Assembly (NCBI GenBank): GCA_016200745.1
Contig: JACQEF010000121.1
Coordinates: 1 to 12,100 of the forward strand
Direction of reading: 5' to 3'
Source: Chloroflexota bacterium
Lineage (GTDB): Bacteria > Chloroflexota > Limnocylindria > Limnocylindrales > CSP1-4
Length of the DNA: 12,100 nucleotides
Positions 6,227-12,100 of this stretch are shown here, piece after piece. The notes below the pieces were generated by a model. That model did no database searches, was not told the origin of the DNA, and worked only from the letters and a program-made list of their open reading frames with translations. Both the position numbers and the translations under genes were made by a program. The stretch's first letter is position 1. Every line of letters starts with the position of its first letter.

Positions 6227-6661
6227 CTACTGGACGCGCAGGATCGTGCGGGCCTCCGACCAGTGCTTCTCCAGCCCGTAGTAGTCGCGCTCGGGCGGGG
6301 TGAAGATATGGACGATGACCGAGCCGAAGTCGACCAGCACCCAGTGCGACGCCGCGGTGCCCTCGCGCCCGATCGGGCGGGTCCGTTCGTCACGCAGGCT
6401 CCCGATGATCCCGGTGGCGATCGCCTCGAGCTGGCGCTCGGAGCCGCCCGAGCAGATCACGAAGTAGTCGGCCATCGTGGTCAGGCCCGCCAGGTCGAGC
6501 AGCACGATGTCGGCCGCCTTCTTGTCCTCGGCCAGCTCGACGATCCGCCGCGCGAGCTCGAGCGGCGGGCGCTCCGACGACGGGACCGGCGCCTCGCGCT
6601 GGGGCAGTCCGTCGGAACGTGGCATCGTCGCGCGGTCGGCTGGCAGGACGGGTTCGGTCAC
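6227..6661 (-). CDS. rsfS: Ribosome silencing factor RsfS (RsfS/YbeB/iojap family)
   Basis: This encodes 144 residues from the GTG at 6661, which overlaps the nadD stop by 4 nt (GTGA). An ATG at about residue 13 is an alternative start, since the conserved domain begins only at about residue 34 (LELARRIVELAEDKKAADIV). The hallmark LTTMADYFVICSGGSERQ, then GREGTAASHWVLVDFGSVIVHIF and RDYYGLEKHW are all present. RsfS binds ribosomal protein uL14 and blocks joining of the ribosomal subunits when nutrients are scarce. The nadD-rsfS pairing is widely conserved. In many Firmicutes a yqeK gene lies between them, but here there is none. Confidence 0.93.
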   Translation of the reverse strand: MTEPVLPADRATMPRSDGLPQREAPVPSSERPPLELARRIVELAEDKKAADIVLLDLAGLTTMADYFVICSGGSERQLEAIATGIIGSLRDERTRPIGREGTAASHWVLVDFGSVIVHIFTPPERDYYGLEKHWSEARTILRVQ

Positions 6662-7320
6662 GTCTGGTCGTTCCTCCGTGAGTTGCGGTAGAGGCCATGG
6701 TCGCCGATGTAGGCGACGACTGCATCGGGGACGAGGTAGCGGAGCGAGCGACCGGCGGCCGCCCGGTCGCGCAGCGTCGAGGCCGACAGCCGGATCCGGG
6801 GGCCGTCCAGGAAGGTCGCCCGATGGGCGAGGTCCGGGAAGTGCGCGGCGAGGAAGTCCGGCACGGCTTCCGCGTAGCCGTCGCGCGGGGCGACGGCCAG
6901 CCGCGCCAGCTCGAGCACGCGTCGCGGCTCATGCCAGGTCGGCAGCCCCAGGAACGCGTCGGCGGACAGGATCAGGACGATGCCGCCCGCGGGGCCATGC
7001 TCGGCGCGCTCGGCGGCGAGCGCCGCCAGCGTATCGACCGTGTAGGACGGCCCCTCGCGATCCAGCTCGATCCGGCTGACCTCGAACCGGTCGTTCCCGG
7101 CGATCGCCAGGCGGACCATCGCCAGCCGGTCCTCGCCCGGGGTGACCGTGATCCCGGGCTTGTGCGGCGGGCTGCCCGCCGGGACGAACAGCACGCGCTC
7201 CAGGCCGAGCGACTCGGCCGCCTCCTGGGCGAGCGCCAGATGCGCGACGTGCACGGGATCGAACGTCCCGCCGAAGACCCCGAGCGACCCCGCCACGACC
7301 GCCGCCGGCCCCTCGCTCAC
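6658..7320 (-). CDS. nadD: Nicotinate-nucleotide adenylyltransferase
   Basis: This encodes 220 residues. The frame stays open far upstream (to 7851), but the GTG at 7320 is chosen. It overlaps the obgE stop by 4 nt (GTGA) and places the nucleotidyltransferase motif GGTFDPVHVAH at residues 17-27, as the family expects. Further landmarks are VPAGSPPHKP, RIELDREGPSYTVDTL, SADAFLGLPTWHEP and the C-terminal LSASTLRDRAAAGRSLRYLVP with YIGDHGLY. The enzyme joins ATP and nicotinate mononucleotide to make deamido-NAD in the cytoplasm. It is translationally coupled with obgE upstream and rsfS downstream. Confidence 0.93.
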   Translation of the reverse strand: MSEGPAAVVAGSLGVFGGTFDPVHVAHLALAQEAAESLGLERVLFVPAGSPPHKPGITVTPGEDRLAMVRLAIAGNDRFEVSRIELDREGPSYTVDTLAALAAERAEHGPAGGIVLILSADAFLGLPTWHEPRRVLELARLAVAPRDGYAEAVPDFLAAHFPDLAHRATFLDGPRIRLSASTLRDRAAAGRSLRYLVPDAVVAYIGDHGLYRNSRRNDQT

Positions 7321-8612
7321 ACGCGCTCCCAGGGTTGAGCCTCCCACTCGAGCTCGGTCGAGCCGATCCGCACGGTGTCGCCGGCGACGATCCCCGCCCG
7401 CCGCAGCTCCGTGTCGATGCCAAGCCTGGCCAGGTCCCGCTGGAAGCGCTCCGCGGATTCCTCGACATCGAAGTTCGTCTGCGCCGCAGCCCGCTCGATC
7501 CGGCGACCGCGGACCCGGAAGGCGCCGTCCGCGTCGCGATCGATGCTGAAGCCCTCCTCCATCGCCTCGATCCGGTGGATGACAACGCCCGAGGGCTCGG
7601 GCGGACCGGCCAGCTCCTCGGCGGACGGCAGGATCGCGCCGATCCTGGCTCGGAAGGCCGCCAGCCCCTCGCCGTCGGTTGCCGACATGGCCAGGACGTC
7701 GAGCCCTTCGGCCTCGCGGGCGCGGCGGAAGGCGGGCCAGGCCTCCCGGGCCGGCGGCAGGTCGACCTTGTTGAAGGCCACGACGATCGGCTTCTGCAGC
7801 AGGGCCGGGTCGTGCGCTTCCAGCTCGCTCCGGATCACCTCGTGATCCCATTCCGGGTCGCGTGACGATCCGTCGACGACGTGGACCAGGATCCGGGTTC
7901 GCTCCACGTGCCGGAGGAAGGCGTGGCCCAGCCCCGCCCCGCTGCTTGCGCCCTCGATCAGCCCGGGCACGTCGGCGATCGTCGGCCGTCGCTCGTCCTC
8001 GTCCCCGAGGTCCATGACGCCGAGGTTGGGCTCGAGCGTCGTGAACGGGTAGTCCGCGATCTTCGGCGTCGCGGCGGTGACCGCCGCCAGCAGCGTCGAC
8101 TTGCCGGCATTCGGCAACCCGACGAGCCCGACATCCGCGATCAGCCGCAGCTCCAGCCGCAGCCAGCGTTCCTCGCCCGGCTCGCCCTTCTGGGCGTGCT
8201 TGGGCGCCTGGTGGGTCGACGACTTGAAATGCGTGTTGCCGAGGCCGCCGCGACCGCCGCGACCCACGAGCGCGACCTGGCCGACTGCGACGAGGTCCGC
8301 CAGCAGCTCGCCGGTCGCGTCGTCGTAGACCGCGGTCCCGGGCGGTACGTCGAGGACCAGGTCGTCGCCGGCGCTGCCGTGCCGCCGCGCCCGGGTCCCA
8401 CGACCGCCCGAGGTCGCCTTGTAGTGGTGACGGTGGGTGAAGTCACGGAGCGTCGTCTGCCCGGCATCGACCCGCAGGTAGACCGAGCCGCCACGCCCCC
8501 CATCGCCGCCGTCGGGGCCACCGCGCGGGACGTGCGCCTCCTGGCGGAAGGTCGCGGCTCCGTCGCCGCCGTCGCCGGCGTGGACCCAGATCTTGACGCG
8601 GTCGAGGAACAT
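7317..8612 (-). CDS. obgE: GTPase ObgE/CgtA with C-terminal OCT domain
   Basis: This encodes 431 residues from ATG 8612, chosen because the family starts MFLDRVKIWV. An ATG at 8621 and a GTG at 8657 in frame are possible but less likely. The glycine-rich Obg fold spans residues 1-158. The GTPase motifs are G1 GLPNAGKST at 165-173, G3 DVPG at 214-217, G4 NKVD at 281-284 and a G5 SA near 310. An OCT domain occupies about 343-431 (VVIHRIEAMEEGFSIDRD to the end). Obg binds the 50S subunit and couples ribosome assembly to GTP and ppGpp levels. It heads the obgE-nadD-rsfS operon. rplU and rpmA, which often precede obgE, are not upstream here. Confidence 0.95.
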   Translation of the reverse strand: MFLDRVKIWVHAGDGGDGAATFRQEAHVPRGGPDGGDGGRGGSVYLRVDAGQTTLRDFTHRHHYKATSGGRGTRARRHGSAGDDLVLDVPPGTAVYDDATGELLADLVAVGQVALVGRGGRGGLGNTHFKSSTHQAPKHAQKGEPGEERWLRLELRLIADVGLVGLPNAGKSTLLAAVTAATPKIADYPFTTLEPNLGVMDLGDEDERRPTIADVPGLIEGASSGAGLGHAFLRHVERTRILVHVVDGSSRDPEWDHEVIRSELEAHDPALLQKPIVVAFNKVDLPPAREAWPAFRRAREAEGLDVLAMSATDGEGLAAFRARIGAILPSAEELAGPPEPSGVVIHRIEAMEEGFSIDRDADGAFRVRGRRIERAAAQTNFDVEESAERFQRDLARLGIDTELRRAGIVAGDTVRIGSTELEWEAQPWERV

Positions 8613-8723
8613 CGGCCCCATTCTCGCACGCGGGTCCCGATCCTCCGGCGTCGTCACCGGTCCGTCGGCCGCCGCGGGCGTCCGAGGCGAACGTGCCCGA
8701 CCGGGTACGGGAGCGAGCGCTGT

Positions 8724-8764
8724 ATCGTGCGTGGGCGAGCGTCACCGGACGGCAACGCACGCAT
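8724..8764 (-). terminator. Compound hairpin between the M23 gene and obgE
   Basis: CGTGCGT at 8726-8732 pairs with ACGCACG at 8755-8761. Inside it CGTC (8740-8743) and GACG (8748-8751) form a second short stem. It lies 24 nt after the M23 stop on the minus strand. There is no T-tract. It could end the M23 transcript or form part of the obgE leader. Confidence 0.4.
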
Positions 8765-8784
8765 CGGGCTCCGCGGCGGCGGAC

Positions 8785-10194
8785 CTACTCGTAGGCGAGC
8801 GGGTTGACCCGGATCCCGCCAGCCCAGATCGGGCCTCGCCAGACCTCGAAATGGACGTGTGGGCCGGTGGCGTTGCCGGACTGTCCAATCGCGCCGACCT
8901 GCTGCCCGGCGGCGACCGACTGTCCGTACCCGACCGTGACGCTCGACATGTGGTTGTAGGTCGTGTACAGATTGGAGCCGTGGGAGATCCAGACTTGGTA
9001 ACCCCCGCCGTTGCTCTTCCAGCCGGCAAAGACCACGGTCCCGGCGACCGCCGCGCGAACCACCGAGCCGTAATCCGCCGCAATGTCCAGGCCGTAGTGA
9101 CCATACGTGAAGTACTGGCTGATGTAGTTGCCGCCGCCGACGACCGGCCAGAGGAAGCGCCCGCCCGTGTAGGTGGCCGGCGGACGCGAGGTGCCGCGGC
9201 TGATGATCCCGCCGCCGGACGAGGAGCGGTTCGACGGCTGGGAGACCGGCTTGGGCGTCGGGATCGCCTTGCCGGCCGCACCCGGGATGACAAGCACCTG
9301 CCCGACCACGAGGTTCGGGTCGGACAGCTTGTTCTCCACCAGGATGTCCGTCGCATCGACGTCGTAGCGCTGGGCCAGGCTGTCGAGCGTGTCGGCGGCG
9401 GTGACGGTCACGACCAGGCCCGTGACAGGCGGGATCGACAGCTCCTGGCCGACGTGCAGGGCGTCCTTGGACTGCAGGTCATTGGCCCACCAGATCGTCA
9501 TCATCGAGATGCCGAACCTGGATGCGATTCCGGTCAGCGTGTCGCCGGGCTTCACCTTGTAGGTCCGAACCAGCCTGCTGCCGTCGGCAACGGTAGTGTT
9601 GACGGCGACCGGCTTGAGCAGCGTGCCGTCCTCGAGGAACGCGCCTCCGGCCGCATCGCCGCGGGCTCCCGATGCGGCGTCGGCGACGGGGCCCGAATCG
9701 ACGCCGTTGATGCCGGGGTCGACGGCTCCGACGACGGTGCGTGCGGACCGGTTCGAGAGCTTGTCCGCGGTGGGCTGAGCGTCCTCGGTGACGGTGCCAC
9801 CGCGTCCAGAGCCGAACCCGCCGCCGACGGCGATCCGGACGTCCGTGCCGGGCCCGTTCGTCCCGCCGGTGGCCGGAGCCGGGCCCGTGGCCGACGCGCT
9901 GATGGCCGACGCGGCGAGGAGGATCCCGGCCACGGCAACCGCAACGGTCCGGTCGTGGCCGAGGCGGGTGACGAGGGAGCGTCGATCAGCTCGAATCGCG
10001 GCGAGCAGGGCCATCCGGCGCTGGCGCTGAGCGGCGAGCCTGGAACCCGCGACCGCCGTCACGACGTCGTGGCGGGTGCGTCGGGCCGCGTCGAGACTGC
10101 GAACCTTGAGGGCTGAAGTGCTCGAGGCTCGGTTGCTCGGGGGGCGTCGCAGCCGTTCGAGGACGCGCTGCACGCCGACCGATGCGTTCAGCAA
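8785..10194 (-). CDS. Membrane-anchored LysM-LysM-M23 peptidoglycan endopeptidase
   Basis: This encodes 469 residues. The TTG at 10194 is taken as start because AGGAG (10201-10205) is exactly 6 nt upstream; an in-frame GTG at 10239 has no Shine-Dalgarno. The N-terminus is a basic tail of about 80 residues, followed by a membrane segment at about 82-102 (TVAVAVAGILLAASAISA). A low-complexity Gly/Ala/Thr linker comes next. Then there are LysM 1 at about 211-255 (YKVKPGDTLTGIASRFGI) and LysM 2 at about 261-304 (ADTLDSLAQRYDVD). A Pro/Ser linker leads to an M23 domain with metal ligands H366 and D370 (HYGLDIA), H415 (YNHMSS) and HVHFE at 446-450. LysM modules bind glycan, and M23 enzymes cut peptide cross-links. 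The catalytic residues look complete. The long cytoplasmic tail is unusual. A possible SD-masking RNA structure lies upstream. Confidence 0.9.
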   Translation of the reverse strand: MLNASVGVQRVLERLRRPPSNRASSTSALKVRSLDAARRTRHDVVTAVAGSRLAAQRQRRMALLAAIRADRRSLVTRLGHDRTVAVAVAGILLAASAISASATGPAPATGGTNGPGTDVRIAVGGGFGSGRGGTVTEDAQPTADKLSNRSARTVVGAVDPGINGVDSGPVADAASGARGDAAGGAFLEDGTLLKPVAVNTTVADGSRLVRTYKVKPGDTLTGIASRFGISMMTIWWANDLQSKDALHVGQELSIPPVTGLVVTVTAADTLDSLAQRYDVDATDILVENKLSDPNLVVGQVLVIPGAAGKAIPTPKPVSQPSNRSSSGGGIISRGTSRPPATYTGGRFLWPVVGGGNYISQYFTYGHYGLDIAADYGSVVRAAVAGTVVFAGWKSNGGGYQVWISHGSNLYTTYNHMSSVTVGYGQSVAAGQQVGAIGQSGNATGPHVHFEVWRGPIWAGGIRVNPLAYE

Positions 10195-10205
10195 TATGGT
10201 CTCCT
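10195..10205 (-). promoter_or_regulatory. Ribosome binding site deciding a TTG start
   Basis: On the minus strand AGGAG (10205 to 10201) is followed by ACCATA and then TTG (10194-10192). This is the only well-spaced Shine-Dalgarno near the M23 gene start. Confidence 0.7.
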
Positions 10206-10265
10206 GGCGTGTGGATGGCCTCAGGGCGTGCGGGGTCACCTGTGGGAAGGGTCTCGGGAGACCAT
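10196..10265 (-). promoter_or_regulatory. Candidate SD-sequestering leader structure of the M23 gene
   Basis: In the minus-strand transcript AUGGUCUCC (10265 to 10257) is an exact complement of GGAGACCAU (10204 to 10196), which contains the GGAG of the Shine-Dalgarno. The 9-bp stem would enclose 52 nt and mask the site. The same GGUCUC can instead pair with the adjacent GAGACC (10255 to 10250), forming a 5-bp stem with a 4-nt loop and freeing the site. A third GAGACC lies at 10294-10289. The two folds exclude each other, as in translational switches. It matches no riboswitch class that I recognise. Confidence 0.4.
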
Positions 10266-10293
10266 CCGGGGTCGCGGTATAGAGCTGGGGTCT

Positions 10294-10322
10294 CTGCTAC
10301 GCGGACGCCGCCCGTGTGACAA
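10294..10322 (-). promoter_or_regulatory. Candidate sigma70-type promoter for the M23 gene
   Basis: On the minus strand TTGTCA (10322 to 10317) is separated by 17 nt from TAGCAG (10299 to 10294). This gives five of six matches at -35 but only three of six at -10. The -35 overlaps an 18-nt inverted repeat (GCCCGT/ACGGGC, 10310-10327). An extended -10 (TGGTACGGT) further upstream, near 10345-10353, is an alternative. A start near 10287 would leave a leader of about 93 nt. Confidence 0.35.
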
Positions 10323-10369
10323 CGGGCTTACGACATCGCCGGGAACCGTACCACAACGCGTGACAATCG

Positions 10370-10435
10370 CGCCAAGGGCCAAATGGCCTCCGACGTCGCC
10401 GTCGGGCGAGTGGCCGGTCGTACCACCCGTTGGCG
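10370..10435 (-). terminator. Nested inverted repeats after rho
   Basis: CGCCAA (10370-10375) pairs with TTGGCG (10430-10435). Inside it CCGAC (10390-10394) pairs with GTCGG (10401-10405) across a 6-nt loop. The structure starts 5 nt after the rho stop on the minus strand. There is no T-tract, so it may be a 3'-end stabiliser rather than an intrinsic terminator. The rest of the 246-nt gap is described under the M23 leader and promoter. Confidence 0.35.
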
Positions 10436-10440
10436 GGGGG

Positions 10441-11835
10441 TCAGGCGTCGAGGTTCTTGGTGAGAGACGCCAGGAATTCGGCGTTCGACTGGGTCTTGGC
10501 CAGACGGTTGAGCAGGATCTCGATGCCCTCGTTTGCGCCAACCGCCGACAGCATGCGGCGCATCGTCCAGACCATCTTGAGGGTCCCCTCCTCGAGGAGG
10601 AGCTCCTCGCGGCGGGTGCCGGAGCGCTGCACGTCGATCGACGGGAAGATCCGCTTCTCGGCCAGCTTGCGGTCCAGGATCAGCTCGGAGTTGCCGGTGC
10701 CCTTGAACTCCTCGTAGATCACGTCGTCCATGCGCGAGCCGGTATCGACCAGGCACGTGCCGATGATCGTGAGCGATCCGCCTTCCTCGATGTTCCGCGC
10801 GGCGCCGAAGAAGCGCTTGGGCGGGTAGAGCGCGATCGGGTCGAGGCCGCCGGACAGGGTCCGGCCGGACGGCGGGAGGGCCAGGTTGTAGGCGCGGGCG
10901 AGCCGGGTGATCGAGTCGAGGAGGATCACGACGTCGCGGCCGGTCTCGACCTGGCGCTTGGCGATCTCGAGCGCCATCTCGGCGACGTGGGTGTGGTTCT
11001 CGGTCGGCTCGTCGAACGTGGAGCTGATCACCTCGCCCTTGACGCTGCGGCGCATGTCCGTGACCTCCTCGGGGCGCTCGCCGATGAGGGCGACCATCAG
11101 GAGGATCTCCGGGTAGTTGCTGCTGACGCCGTTGGCGATCTGCTTGAGCAGCATCGTCTTGCCGGCCTTGGGCGGGCTGACGATGAGCGCGCGCTGGCCC
11201 TTGCCGATCGGGTTGACCAGGTTGACCAGCCGTTGCGACAGGTTCTTGGCGTCCGTCTCGAGATTGATCAGGACGTCCGGGTGGACGGGCGTGAGGTCCG
11301 CGAAGATGGGCCGCCGGCGCGCGGTCTCCGTGTCGACACCGTTGACCGGGTCGACCCGGAGCATGCCCCAGTACTTCTCGGCGTCGCGAGGGGCGCGCAC
11401 GGCTCCGGCCACGCGATCGCCGATGCGCAGGCCGAACCGCCGGACCTGGCTCGAGCTGACGTAGACGTCGTCGGGGCTGGGTAGCAGGCCGTGGCGGCGC
11501 ATGAAGCCGAAGCCCTCGTCCACGATGTCGAGGATGCCGCTGGCGTAGTCGTGGCCGGCGCGCTCGGTCTGGCCGCGGAGGATCTGGTCGACCAGGTCGT
11601 CCTTGCGCTCGGTGGGAGCCGTGTCGAGGTCGAGCTCGCGCGAGACCTGGCGGAGCTCGGCGACGCTCATTTCGCGGAGGTCGGCCACCTCCAGGTCGTT
11701 CCGCTCGCGGGCGGCTTCGATTTCCAGCTGCTCTTCGTATTCGGTGACCGGCGCGCGGCCGCCGCCGATCGGTGGACGCCGTCGCGGACGTCGATTTCGG
11801 GAGCGGTCGCGCTGGTCGGGGCCGGGTGCGGGCAT
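10441..11835 (-). CDS. rho: Transcription termination factor Rho
   Basis: This encodes 464 residues from ATG 11835. The frame stays open to 12099, but that region holds the promoter and an IS end, so starts upstream (for example the ATG at 11940) are rejected. The N-terminal extension of about 45 residues is Arg/Pro-rich. A Rho_N domain follows at about 50-90 (VADLREMSVAELRQ), then a cold-shock-type RNA-binding domain from about 100 (GILDIVDEGFGFMRR). The hexameric ATPase core has Walker A PPKAGKT at 221-227 and the Walker B region VVILLDSITRLARAYN. It also has SGRTLSGG, RFFGAARNIEEGGSLTII and VIYEEFKGTGN. Rho loads on untranslated RNA and releases RNA polymerase. An AAGGTG about 10 nt before the ATG is the only Shine-Dalgarno candidate. 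Terminator features in this window mostly lack T-tracts, in keeping with reliance on Rho. Confidence 0.96.
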   Translation of the reverse strand: MPAPGPDQRDRSRNRRPRRRPPIGGGRAPVTEYEEQLEIEAARERNDLEVADLREMSVAELRQVSRELDLDTAPTERKDDLVDQILRGQTERAGHDYASGILDIVDEGFGFMRRHGLLPSPDDVYVSSSQVRRFGLRIGDRVAGAVRAPRDAEKYWGMLRVDPVNGVDTETARRRPIFADLTPVHPDVLINLETDAKNLSQRLVNLVNPIGKGQRALIVSPPKAGKTMLLKQIANGVSSNYPEILLMVALIGERPEEVTDMRRSVKGEVISSTFDEPTENHTHVAEMALEIAKRQVETGRDVVILLDSITRLARAYNLALPPSGRTLSGGLDPIALYPPKRFFGAARNIEEGGSLTIIGTCLVDTGSRMDDVIYEEFKGTGNSELILDRKLAEKRIFPSIDVQRSGTRREELLLEEGTLKMVWTMRRMLSAVGANEGIEILLNRLAKTQSNAEFLASLTKNLDA

Positions 11836-11925
11836 GTGGGAAAGGTCACCTTCAGGTGAGGGGGCCGGGCGAAATGGTGCGCGCGGAATCGCTGCCGCAG
11901 CGCGGGTGCCGGTCGGGATACCCGG

Positions 11926-11954
11926 AGGATAGACGCGCATCGGCGGGTCGTCAA
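11926..11954 (-). promoter_or_regulatory. sigma70-type promoter of rho
   Basis: On the minus strand TTGACG (11954 to 11949) is followed, after exactly 17 nt, by TATCCT (11931 to 11926). This gives five of six and four of six consensus matches. Initiation near 11919 would give a leader of about 84 nt before the rho ATG. The -35 box lies 5 nt from the apparent IS end at 11960. Confidence 0.6.
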
Positions 11955-11959
11955 TGGGG

Positions 11960-12100
11960 TGTACTGGTCCGGCACGTCCGTTACACATCGACCCCGACGG
12001 AGGCCAGGTATTCGGCCGGTGTGAGGTAGCCGAGGGCCTGGTGGGGACGGACCGTGTTGTACGTCCACTCCCAGGCGAGCAGCTCGGCGCGGATGTCATC
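11960..12100 (-). mobile_element. End of an insertion sequence, rest outside the window
   Basis: The region contains the C-terminus of a transposase (11981-12100) and then about 20 nt to a TGTACTGG at 11960. TGTACTG-type termini occur in IS3-family elements (IS150 group), so this is a plausible element tip. The other end and any target duplication lie outside the window, so the boundary is tentative. Confidence 0.5.
11981..12100 (-). CDS. C-terminal 39 residues of an IS transposase (integrase-core type)
   Basis: Reading from 12100 leftwards gives an open frame that ends in TAA at 11983-11981. It contains WTYNTVRPHQALGYLTPAEYL, the typical last block of DDE integrase-core transposases of the IS3/IS481 kind, after the catalytic Glu. 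The start and the DDE residues lie beyond the right edge. The stub is too short to name the family firmly. It is transcribed in the same direction as rho and lies directly upstream of the rho promoter. Confidence 0.8.
   Translation of the reverse strand, partial: DDIRAELLAWEWTYNTVRPHQALGYLTPAEYLASVGVDV

Noticed and set aside
7321..7851. Longer NadD N-terminus
   Set aside because: The upstream frame overlaps obgE and is a shadow. The GTGA overlap and the position of GGTFDPVH fix the start at 7320.
8700..8745. Promoter for obgE around GATACAG
   Set aside because: A -10-like string is present, but no -35 hexamer is found at 16-19 nt.
10192..10330. c-di-AMP (ydaO) riboswitch upstream of the M23 gene
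   Set aside because: The gene context fits, but I cannot find the conserved core motifs of that class by eye. Only the competing-stem idea is kept.
10228..11484. Long plus-strand open frame (418 codons) opposite rho
   Set aside because: It is antisense to a fully conserved Rho protein, and its Asp/Gly/Arg-rich product is a mirror of rho codon usage.
11836..12099. Longer rho start (ATG 11940 or further upstream)
   Set aside because: The extension runs through the -10/-35 promoter boxes and into the IS end, and Rho homologues do not need it.

Overview
The window is very GC-rich bacterial chromosome with tightly packed genes and many GTG starts. The gene set (comEA-comEC-HD-holA, obgE-nadD-rsfS, a LysM/M23 peptidase, rho), the Obg with a C-terminal OCT domain and the Thr-Pro-rich surface protein fit Chloroflexota, perhaps the Limnocylindria-type lineages. 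That placement is inference from gene content and style; no rRNA or marker alignment was available.

Layout. Positions 1-414 (+) hold the 3' end of a secreted protein with a Thr-Pro stalk. It converges on a small membrane protein (480-767, -) across a strong GC hairpin. A divergent intergenic region (768-992) carries a 46-nt near-perfect hairpin just upstream of comEA. A (+) operon follows at 993-5617: comEA, comEC, an HD-domain hydrolase gene and holA, with overlapping or abutting junctions. comEC is damaged. Its membrane half and its metallo-beta-lactamase half are in different frames, and the segment that normally joins them (DVGQGD region) is absent. After holA comes a 228-bp convergent gap holding five tandem copies of a 14-bp unit.

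The right half is on the minus strand. Reading from right to left, it starts with the C-terminal stub of an IS transposase at the window edge. Next come a good sigma70-type promoter and rho, then a 246-bp gap with structured RNA candidates. A LysM/M23 cell-wall peptidase follows, then the obgE-nadD-rsfS operon with 4-nt GTGA overlaps, and finally a small CxxC/CxxC zinc-finger protein.

How the genes work together: ComEA and ComEC are the DNA receptor and channel of natural transformation, and HolA is the clamp-loader delta subunit. ObgE and RsfS act on the large ribosomal subunit, NadD makes NAD, Rho terminates transcription, and the M23 protein remodels peptidoglycan. I do not see a clear new multi-gene system. 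The most interesting signals are the comEC lesions, a possible SD-sequestering RNA switch upstream of the M23 gene, the hairpin upstream of comEA, and an IS end that sits directly against the rho promoter.
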